DNA of 64,000 nucleotides from Chloranthus sessilifolius (Eukaryota > Streptophyta > Magnoliopsida > Chloranthales > Chloranthaceae): the NCBI GenBank assembly GCA_021018995.1, contig CM037584.1, positions 147,887,317 through 147,951,316 on the forward strand, given 5' to 3'. The notes beneath the pieces were generated by a model. That model had not been told where the DNA came from, did not search any database, and was given only the letters and a program-made list of their open reading frames with translations. Positions 55,521 through 64,000 of the stretch are shown piece by piece. Numbering within the stretch: position 1 is the first letter of the stretch; every line of letters starts with the position of its first letter. The position numbers and the translations under genes were made by a program.

Positions 55521-57885
55521 CTAATCCTGGGTAGCCCCCTTTGACTTCTTTCGGCGTCAGGTTGCGCTTTGAAAGGTACGGGTCTCCCCCACCCGAGTCC
55601 ACGCCTGAGAGATGTGGCCAAGCAGAGAGCGCGACTCCTTGTCACGAGCATGCTGCATAAGCACACAAAGGGCCATAAGTTAGGGAAACAAGCAGAAAGT
55701 AAATATGAGGATGACTAGATGTGGTCAATATTCACTCACCACCTCAACCTCTCTAAGACCGGAAATGTTACGGTAATATTCGGCTTGGTTTACGGCCGAC
55801 TCATAATCCTGCAGTAAAAAGATAAAGAGAGACGTATCAGTCACACAGGCCATCGGCATAATCCAAGGAAACAGAAGAGCAAGGTAACAAGGGAGAGATT
55901 ACCCCAGGGATTAGCTTAGGGGGTGGAATTCGGATAGCTTTAGCAAATATGCATGCCTTCTCAGCCACATCGGCACACATACGTGACAGAAAGGCATCAT
56001 CCAAGCGCTTAAAGGTCCCCTGGACCTTAGTTGGTGAACTGTCGGAAGCACCAGCACCGGAAGGGTCGGAAGGTCCCGCACCAGTAGCCTCACCAGGAAC
56101 AGCTGCCTCATCCCCCTCATCTGAATCATCATCCTGTCCAAACTATAGAGAGAAATAGTCTTCGTTCAAATAGCAGGGCAATTAAGGTAATCATATGGAA
56201 GGCTGCTAGTAGAAAGAGAAAAGAACATTACCTGAGATCGCAGACCACCAAAAGCAAAAAAGTTGGCGCCAGAATCGGGGCAGCAAGGAACGATAGGGCA
56301 GAGACTCATACCACATCTGATATCCCCCAGGAAAGAGAAGGTCATCAATGGGGACCCCGTGGTGGAGAAAGCGAGAAGTAAGCATTTTGGTAGAACCCTC
56401 GAGAGCCAATACATCGGCTGGAGGAGCTTGGGGCACAGCAAAAAGAGGTCGATATTGATGAATCACCCTCTCTCCTAAGTAATAGGCCCTAGCCCAGGAC
56501 CCATAAAAGAAAATATTGCACCGATCTAACAAAAGGCAAGAAGGGCCCACTGCAGCCAGGTTTCGGAAGGGGGATCTGACGTAGGGATCAAGGATGACCT
56601 GCTCAACAAAAAGGAGTAGGGATTTATACATTTGGTCAGAACCCGCAGCATAAAAGAGCTATCAAATTTGCAAAGAGAGAAATTGTTATACTTGTTCAAG
56701 GATCAGCAGATCAAACTGAGAGTGCAGCCCTAGCTCCAAGTGCTTCATACCTACGTCCCGACGGCGGTTTGCATGCCAATTGCTCATAAGGGGGAACGTG
56801 GGAACTTCAGAGAGAAGCAGTGGGCGACCAGGTTGGAAATGCAGATACCCCCACACCTGAGAAAGCAAGCAGATAAAAACAGATATGCCAAAAAAAAAAG
56901 GGGAGGACGAATTGAGACCAAAGGATAAAATACCTCAAGTGCAGGCCAGAAGCCCACAATGGAGTTGGAGTCTCCAAGAACCGCTCACACCAGGCTAGAC
57001 ATGAGCACCACATAACTAGCACCTCCCCAATCGAACCGATGTACAGTGTCCTAGTTCACCATAAGAGTGAGTAGGGACAATGAGACCCGCCCTCCGCTGG
57101 TGTTTGAAAGGAGAGTCTTGTCGAGGAGGAACAGCAGAGAAATGCGGGCCAACATCAGTGCACGCTCTGGCTCGAGATAGATGGCCGCATAAGGTTGGCC
57201 CAGATCCACTAACTCATGAGGCTCGAATAAGCCAACTAGCCAGGATAGCTTGACTTCAGAACCGCAAACGTTCTCGGAGGTTGGGTAGGCCCCTTTCAGT
57301 CGAATCACCTCCTCCCTATCAGGCGTACGGACAGGTATCACTGGCACCCCTCCAATGTGAACCCCGGTAATCATAGACCAGTCTGCGGGCGTAAGGGTCA
57401 TCTCAGCCATGGCCATGTGAAATGTCATGGTCTCGGGGCGGAAGCGTTCTATCAAGGTCTTCAGATAGGCCGTGTCAGCCCTCACAGTGGGGCATGAAAT
57501 GAAGTCCCCAAAACCAGCTTGGGCGAGCAGGTCCTTCACCACCTGGGGGAGATAAAGTATGAGGCACTGGAGGTCGAACCAGCCACCCCGGAACATGATG
57601 TGTGGTAGCGGCTGCAAACAAAGGCATCGGTCAAATAAGAGCAAAGTGGTATAATGAAGGCATCAAAGGAAAAGAAGAAAAGGAGGCTCATCTGTTTACC
57701 TGACCAGCGATCCCAAAGTTGGAAATATGGGTATGCTGACAATAAAGAAGGTCAGTGCGGGCGGCTTCACCTTGCATTTCGTACCAAGGTTGGGAGGAGT
57801 GCTATGAAACAATGAACTGTTCCCCGTGAGGACCATAGGCCATCTCGGGCCCCTCCTGTGGACCCTGGCCTTCGTCGCCGGACAT
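55521..57885 (-). pseudogene. Element C antisense gene 2: seven-exon PMD-domain gene
   Basis: Exons inferred on the minus strand: 57885-57700, 57611-56934, 56856-56692, 56598-56232, 56142-55903, 55808-55740, 55652-55521. All six introns are GT-AG and 77-94 bp long; every junction is phase 0. Start MSGDEGQGPQEG. Exons 2-4 carry the plant mobile domain: AQAGFGDFISCPTVRADTAY, LIERFRPETMTFHMAMAEMT, LTPADWSMITGVHIGG, FDWGGASYVVL, VWGYLHFQPGRPLL, SWARAYYLGERV. Exon 5 is acidic then basic (FGQDDDSDEGDEAA); exon 7 ends in a Lys/Arg tail. Damage: stops at about 57815, 57048 and 56983, one extra base in exon 4 (367 nt), and a TGA at 55557 twelve codons before the conserved end. Antisense placement would let introns survive retrotransposition. 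Function unknown. Confidence 0.75.
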
Positions 57886-58618
57886 CTGAAAATATGGAAC
57901 ACATCGGTGTAAGAAAGGGCTGCTAAAAGAAAAAAGAAAAGAAAAGAGAATAACAAAAAAAAATGCACTGATCCATCAAAAAAAAAAAGGATGAATAAAG
58001 AATGAATGGTGATAGATAATGAGAAAAATGAAAAAAGAGAGGGGAGCATAGAAATAAGGAATCACATATACCTGAAGAAAAAAATGCACTACAAAAAAGA
58101 AGAACATCAAGCATTTCAAATCCAAAAAAAAAAAAAAAAAAAAAAGAGAAGGAGAAAAGTAACAAAAATATAAAAAAATATATATAATAATATATGTGCA
58201 CTAATCCATCATAAAAAAAAAAAACAAAAAACAAAACAAAAATAATAAACAGATAAGAACCAAGATGATGATGGATGATGGATGATGAACGGTGATGATA
58301 CATACAATCATAACTGATGAGATAATAAAAAAAAATAAAAAAACAAACAAAACAAAAAAAAAAACAACAAAACACAATCAAAATTCAAAGGAAAAATCAA
58401 TGATTACCTTCAATGGGAGGGAAATAGATCCAAAATCGGCGGAGAATAAACGTCTTTTGATCCACACTCACAACTCCCGGTAATAGAACTCAAGAAAAAT
58501 AAAATGCCAAAACCCTAAGGGGCTATCCCGGACTTGAGAAAGGAGGGAAGAGGATAGAGTTTGAAAGAGGGGGTCCCTTTTGTGCTCGGGCTCGGGCAGT
58601 TTTAAAACTGCCAATTTT
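57886..58618 (+). other. Upstream region of antisense gene 2, low complexity
   Basis: 57930-58380 is dominated by A-runs (for example 58118-58142) with TA and GATGAT stretches. Long Phe-rich minus-strand ORFs here are composition artefacts. No gene. On the minus strand it would be the gene's 5' leader and promoter. Confidence 0.5.
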
Positions 58619-58697
58619 GGTCAGGCGTATATAATATATACGCCCGACCATTTTTTCGTGCAGATTGGCTGGGCGTATATACTATATACACCCGACC
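58619..58697. repeat. Palindrome pair upstream of antisense gene 2
   Basis: 58619-58648 (GGTCAGGCGTATATA, centre, near-mirror) and 58668-58697, 49 bp apart. Same word as in the C LTR and leader. Confidence 0.88.
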
Positions 58698-60655
58698 AAA
58701 ATCGGCAGTTTAAAAATTGCCCGGCCATTTTTTTGGCTTTGAGGCCCGACGGACCCCCTTGTATGCTACGGACCAAGGTCTGGTCCCTTTTAGAAGCCCA
58801 CGTACCATCAAGCGATGGTGCACGCATCCCCAAACGGCCCTTCGAACTCTCTTCGATTGGCCTAAAGGGACCGTGCTACAATAAACGGATCTAGATCTGT
58901 AAGCACCCGCTGAGTGCCCCATAAAATCATAAAATCAAAAAAAGGGAGAAAAAGAAAATGTTGAAAAATGACACTAGTTCCTAAGGGAGCGTCGCAACGA
59001 CTGTTTGCCCCCTTCCAAGAGCCGTGTTAAATCAATTCGGAATGATCGGGTTCACCCGAAAGTTCTCAAACCCTGTTTTACACAAGGACACCTCATACCT
59101 GATCCGGCAGGCAAATGAACTCCTCCATCACCGGTCGTTCCTAGGAACATACACCTAGCCCAAGATCTTCCCTAGCAAACATCAAGACCTGATCCAGCAG
59201 GCAAACCAAGGACCTATCAGCGGAATGTGCACGTCCTTAAGGTGTATCAACATGGTAAGTTGATTCACCTAAGGATACGTGCAGAAAAAAAAGCAGTTTG
59301 AGCATGCTCAAAGTCTCGAATTGACATGTAAGAAGAGAAAGAAGAAAAAAGAAAAAGGAAAGAAGAGAGGAAATAACAACCTTTGGTTATGAAGTAAAAA
59401 TCCTGATTAGGTTGACCCCACCTTCCAAGCGTTAGCTCTGATCATCCACCTTCGGATCTAGGTTGACCAAGAGTATACCCGACTTCAGACCATTCGAAAA
59501 GTTTATTGTCAGTCAAAACTGACCCGTCAAAAATGAAATTACAACCAACCAAACTATGTGTAAGCATACAGACCAAAGGGCTCATTCCCTTTTACTTCCT
59601 TTTACACAGGCTTAAAACCTGTATAGGCACGGGGTCCCTGTTGAATTACGCACTTGCGTCTGGGTATCCGTAGGATGGTCGTTTGTCCTTGTAAATTGTA
59701 CCTTAGGGTCGAGGCTTCCATTCGCACCTATTTGTTGTTTATCGCCCCTGATGGGTGTCTGTCTGCGCATAGTTAGTAAGATGTGATTTCATTAGGACGA
59801 AGGCTAGAATTGACCATCTCTTTCGATGGATGTTTGGTTCTAGCCCGATCCTTTTTAGCTTTGTCTCAAGTTAAGGCACTCCAGTTTATGCGAATCAGGA
59901 GCACCTCGCCACTGGAACGAGCACATCCCCAAGGTGCACCTATCCTCGACAGAGAGCACGCATTCTTAAAGCGTGTCAACTGACATTTGATCCACTTAAA
60001 GAGTTGTGCAAGAATAAAATTTCTAGAGGTCCTTGAGCTTTGCTTAGAGGCCTCAAAATAAAAGAAAATTAAAAAAAAAACACACAAAAAATTACTCTAA
60101 AAATGGGCATGCATTCCCAAGAAGTGTCGCGACATCAATATTCGCTCCACTCAGGTAAATCATGCTAAAGCAACCTCGAGGTTGATGGGTTCGCCCAAAA
60201 GACTCCGAGCCTTACCTAGGTAAGGGCACCCGTGGCCAATCCAATGGAACAGTCAAGATCCCATAGGATTGGACACAAGTTTGTAGGCCTTCACTTTGTG
60301 TGCTTCGCATCAATTCCGAAGCATAGATCGATCACCCCATTTCATGGAGCTGTCTGGTTCAGATTAATACCCAACATCACAAATCTATAATTTCCCTCAG
60401 GAAGTGGATGATATCCCGGCTAGTAGGCTTACACTTTTTATGATCATCGCAATTATGCCCAGTAATGTTGCAATGCGCTTGGAGACTGTTAGCTTTGAGG
60501 TACGGATGATATCCCGAAATGAGAGGGCTTATGTACACTCACCATCACCATGACTGTTGGAGAATTGAGTTGAACCATGTAGACCCATCAAACATGCCTT
60601 GGACCTCTTAGGATGTCTCTTATCTTTGGCATCCGATCATTAGTGATCGAATACC
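58698..60655 (+). other. Element C 3' terminal untranslated region
   Basis: About 2 kb without a supportable gene. Two copies of a CCTGATCC(A/G)GCAGGCAAA word lie near 59099 and 59189; two GGATGATATCCCG words near 60407 and 60505. Otherwise nothing recognised. Confidence 0.45.
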
Positions 60656-60668
60656 AAAGAGGGGCATA
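60656..60668 (+). other. Polypurine tract of element C
   Basis: AAAGAGGGGCA followed by two bases and the LTR start TGTAGACACC. Normal plus-strand priming site. Confidence 0.7.
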
Positions 60669-62247
60669 TGTAGACACCCAAATTTGGCCCAAGGCCCGAT
60701 CTCTGTACTCCAAGAGAAATGAACTCCCGTGCTTCCGATGGTACCCCTGAACCCTTAAGAATCTATCCAAACCTTTAGGGATCACCTAAAACCCATTAGA
60801 GTCATTCCCCCAACCCTTAGAGATCACCCCTATACCCCAGGATCCCTTCCCAGACTCAACTTAAACCCTTCTGAGCATTTGATGGGAGGAGAGCTATATA
60901 TTTTTGTACAGACCACTGTTGAGGATGACCCATATATCATTGGAAAGAGGACTTCTTCAGCTTTCCAATGAGCTAAATATCACCCAATTTAGAGTTGTGG
61001 TTCAAACGTTATGGCCGTTTGAAGTTTCACATAAAATCATGACTTTTTGCTCAGGCGTATGTATTACATACGACAAAGATTTATTTGGTCCGTATGTATT
61101 ATATCGCTGGCATTTTAGAAATTTGGTCGGCTATAATACATACGCCCAGCATAGGAAGGCCCACCATGGGCACCTGTCTTCTCAGATTCCCCCTGGTTTT
61201 AATGAAGATTACTGTGCATAAACTGGGCGTATGTAATATATACGCCCAGCTTAGCTACAGTATCTGTCATTAAATACTCGAATTTCCTCCATCTGGTTTG
61301 ACCCTTTGACCATCCCCTTGGTTGAGGTGGGTGCCTTAAGGTTGGTTGCACCCCCTTTGAGCTTGTTGGAAACCCTTAAGTCACCCATGGTCTCACCCCA
61401 TCATCCGCCATTAAAACCAATTTCCCAAACCCCTAGGACCCTAAAAACCTAGAAAACCTTAGATGGAGGATTACCAAATTGCTATACTAATTAGCTCTTA
61501 AGTAACCCTCTAACCCACCTCTTCTCTATAAATAGAGAGCTCCCCCTCTTCCCCAAAGGGTTGAAAAATTAAGATTGAAGTTAAGCTTAAGAGAGAGAGC
61601 CCTAGTGAGAGGAAAAAATATATATTTTGGAACCAGAATTCCAGCATGCCTAGTTCATCCTTTTCAACCCTTTTCAACAATTAGATCACCCCTTGTTAGT
61701 CAAGATTAGTCCCTAGCTTCATCCCACACTTCCTATCTACCGAATCCTAGCATTAGAACATATTCCTCTACCGTTTAAGCCATTTAAAGCCGTCGGAAGC
61801 ACGCCGAAGCGAAGGTCTTCTACGGTGCAACAAGGGCCCATGAGCACCGGCTCACCCCTCTCTTCCTCTACCTTCTTGGTGATTCCTCCGTCCAAGGATT
61901 CAAGCCGTTACGCTGTCGAAATTTCGGTTTGGCTCAAAGCTTGATAGGACCGTATTGCCTTCGGGCAAGGGGAAGCTCCGCCCATTTATTTTTATTTTTG
62001 GCCATAGATAGAGACCGCTACATGCGGGTTGATCGGGTGCCTAAACCCTTCCCGATCGATAACCGAAGCCCCTGCCCTAGAGCCTTTGGCAAAGACCGGT
62101 GAATCAGAGTCATATTTAACACTTCGGTGCTCAAAATATTGATTTATTGGTTTCCCGGGTCACCAAAAGCTCCGAGTGGCGACTCTATATTTTATTCCAT
62201 CGCGAGTGCATCGCCGAGACGGGTTCGAGAGGATCCATGCTCGCATA
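60669..62247 (+). repeat. Element C 3' LTR
   Basis: 1,579-bp copy of 39336-40936 with scattered substitutions and small deletions; two of its four palindromes (about 61088-61149) are shortened by deletions. TATA box at about 61525-61539. Ends ...GCTCGCATA, so the terminal CA has become TA. Confidence 0.93.
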
Positions 62248-63567
62248 GTTCCTTATTGTTCAAGGGCCGTCTCTGCATTTCAAACAATGTCGATCTACGA
62301 AAAACTATCCTCGATGAATCTCACAAGTCAAACTATGCGATCCACCCTGGTTGCACGACAATATATCAAGATTTGAGAAAGAATTACTGGTGGAGAGGTT
62401 TGAAGCAAGATATGGCTAAATACGTGTCACGATGTTTGACATGTCAGCAGGTGAAGGTCGATCATAGACATCCTGCGAGATTATTGCAACCTCTACCTAT
62501 ACCAGAGTGGAAGTGGGATTCGATCTCTATGAACTTCATAATAGGACTGCCACATACAGCGAAGAGATATAACGCAATTTGGGTAGTCGTAGATCGACTG
62601 ACTAAGTCAGCACACTTCTTACCCTACAACATGATGTACACGGCAGGAAGACTCGCAGAGCTATATATGAATGAGATCGTCCGTTTGCATGAGATTCCAA
62701 GTAGCATTGTTTTTTACCATGACCCATTATATACATCAAAGTTCTGAAAGAAATTTCAAAAAGGAATGGGAACACGACTGGACCTTAGTTTAGCATTCCA
62801 TCTGTAAACTGATGGACAAACAAAGTGAGTGAACCAAGTCATAGAAGACATGCTCAGAGTGTGTATGTTAGAACTGTAAGGATCATGGGATCAACACCTG
62901 CCATTGATTGAGTTTACATACAACAATAGTTTTTAGACGAGCATTGGCATGGCATCGTATGAAGCTCTTTATGGACGGCGATATAGATCGCCTATCAATT
63001 GGGAAGAAATCGGTGAGAAGTTTGTTTTGGGACTAAAGATATTAGAAGATAATGCTGCCTACGTCTGTATGATCCGAGAGACTTAAGGCAGCACAGAGCA
63101 GACAGAAAAGCTACGCTGATATCAAGCGGACCAGTGTAGACTATAAAGTGGGCGAACACGTGTTTGTAAAAGTGTCACCTATGAAAGGCGTGATGAGATT
63201 CAGAAAGAGAGGCAAGTTGAGCTCTCGCTACATTGGACCCTTTGAGGTTTTGGGTCGAGTAGGTGAAGTTGTGCATCGTGTTGGCTTACCGCCATGATAC
63301 GATCGGGTGCCCAATGGTTTCCACATATCGATGCTCAGGAAATATATGAATGACCCATATTTTGGGAGGTCAACCTTTGGAGATGCATGAGGATATGAGC
63401 ATGATCGAGCAGCCAGTGGAGATATTGGATAGAAAGAAGCAAGTACTGTGCACCAACGTGATTCCATTAGTGCTTATTCGATGGAAGAATCATTTGATCG
63501 AAGAGGTTACGTGGAACAAGAGGCCGACGTAAAGGAACAATACCCGGACTTATTTACGACAAGTTGA
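62248..63567 (+). pseudogene. D2 integrase with chromodomain (continuation after element C)
   Basis: Resumes exactly after the target duplication: LFKGRLCISNNVDLRKTILD, zinc finger (SNYAIHPGCTT, CLTCQQVKVDHRHP), WKWDSISMNFIIGLPHTAKR, SSIVFYHDPLY (the second catalytic Asp region reads FYHDP where D1 has SDRDP), then broken frames with VGEHVFVKVSPMKGVMRFRK and the chromodomain-like end EILDRKKQVLCTNVIPLVLI to the stop at 63565-63567. Multiple stops. More decayed than D1. Confidence 0.82.
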
Positions 63568-64000
63568 GAGTCAAATTGTATCACCGCAAGCATGTTTACA
63601 GATTTAAACAGTCTATTGTAATCCAATGTTGACCATTTGGCCAATTTATTCAATGGAGAGAATGTGGATCCAAATCGTGCTGTGATGCCATATGGAATGC
63701 ATGGTTAGGATTCATCATGCCACGCAATGGCTGGGAAGACATGCTTCACTAAGCCAATGACCAAATGGTCAAAGAACTACCAAGAAAATGGAACAAAAAT
63801 GAAGCATAAAATTTCTGAATTTCTAAATTTTAATCGACTGGCACACACCAGTGAGATGACAAACCTGGAAAACATAATAACATAAAAAATTTGATTAATC
63901 GAGATGAAATTTGATTAATCGATTTTGGAGTGTTTAAATACATTCCTTTCAAATGCGAGTTCGGTTATTAATCGTTGTACTTTACTCTAAAAGTTTCCCG
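63568..64000 (+). other. D2 3' untranslated region (cut by window end)
   Basis: Inverted counterpart of 33080-33512 downstream of D1 integrase. Contains isolated GATTAATCGA words at 63893-63925. D2's own 3' LTR would be expected about 1 kb beyond the window, judging from D1. Confidence 0.65.

Larger units (their letters stand above)
39336..62247 (+). mobile_element. Element C: 22.9-kb Tat/Ogre-type LTR retrotransposon inserted in D2 pol
   Basis: LTRs at 39336-40936 and 60669-62247. GTTCC precedes the left LTR (39331-39335) and follows the right LTR (62248-62252): perfect 5-bp target duplication, and the D2 reading resumes after it. Order: LTR, primer site, leader, gag, protease, G-patch, RT, RNase H, second (archaeal-type) RNase H, integrase, tandem repeats, two antisense genes, purine tract, LTR. 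Size, second RNase H and G-patch segment fit the Ogre branch of Tat. The right LTR ends ATA where the left ends ACA. LTRs differ at many sites, so this copy is older than the Athila insertion by eye. Confidence 0.93.
28335..64000. mobile_element. Family D: rearranged chromodomain Ty3-gypsy element (Tekay/Del-like), continues beyond window
   Basis: Left edge is an LTR start (TGTAGCATCC) directly against element B exon sequence. It contains two opposed LTR arms, a reversed gag-pol body (D1) and, head-to-head, a forward RT-integrase fragment (D2) that is interrupted by element C. Family assignment rests on IDPxSTHSFI-type protease wording, FVDD RT motif, and a C-terminal chromodomain-like segment after integrase in D1. 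The right boundary is not in the window. Confidence 0.75.

Noticed and set aside
57923-58381. Phe-rich minus-strand ORF of about 150 codons
   Set aside because: Made of A-runs read as TTT; no domain, no counterpart in element B.

Overview
This window is repeat-dense nuclear DNA of a flowering plant. Essentially all of it is nested Ty3/gypsy LTR retrotransposons; I see no ordinary host gene, tRNA or rRNA gene. Plant origin follows from the lineages present: an Athila-type element with a tRNA-Asp-like primer site, Tat/Ogre-type elements with two RNase H domains and antisense plant-mobile-domain (PMD) genes, and a chromodomain (Tekay/Del-like) element. A short piece of what looks like an endogenous pararetrovirus is also present. 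I cannot name the species. LAYOUT. (1) 1-22608, minus strand: element A, a Tat-type element whose 3' part lies left of the window. Its 5' LTR is 20961-22608, followed leftwards by primer site, leader, proline-rich gag, protease and a G-patch region. (2) 3734-18035: a complete, younger Athila-type element inserted into A's gag, with TG...CA LTRs of about 1.82 kb and a perfect 5-bp target duplication (ATGGG). (3) 22609-23033: pararetrovirus coat-protein-like remnant, cut by A. (4) 23034-28334, plus strand: element B, a Tat remnant with integrase, 3' region, one antisense PMD-type gene and the last exon of a second. (5) 28335 to beyond 64000: D, a rearranged chromodomain family. An LTR arm (28335-30187) faces an inverted LTR arm (30203-32063), followed by a reversed gag-pol body D1 (33513-38437). 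D1 is joined head-to-head at about 38440-38455 to a plus-strand RT-to-integrase fragment D2. (6) 39336-62247, plus strand: element C, a 22.9-kb Ogre-type element that splits D2's pol and is flanked by the perfect target duplication GTTCC. D2 resumes at 62248. HOW IT FITS TOGETHER. Element C carries gag, protease, G-patch region, RT, RNase H, second RNase H and integrase. On the opposite strand, between integrase and 3' LTR, it carries two further genes. The right-hand one (55521-57885) can be resolved into seven exons with six short GT-AG introns. Most gag-pol frames in all elements are broken by stops or frameshifts. MAIN FINDING. The three Tat elements A, B and C carry clusters of about 25-bp palindromes with one shared plan: CTGG arms, a one-base centre flanked by TA...TA, and about 47-49 bp from one palindrome to the next. 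Each family has its own inner word (AAC, ATG or TATA in the left arm) and the right arm changes to match. In C the clusters lie upstream of every inferred transcription unit: LTR TATA box, gag leader, antisense gene 1 and antisense gene 2. The same placement is seen in A and B where those parts survive. This resembles a family-specific cis-recognition system, possibly read by an element-encoded protein; the functional part is inference.
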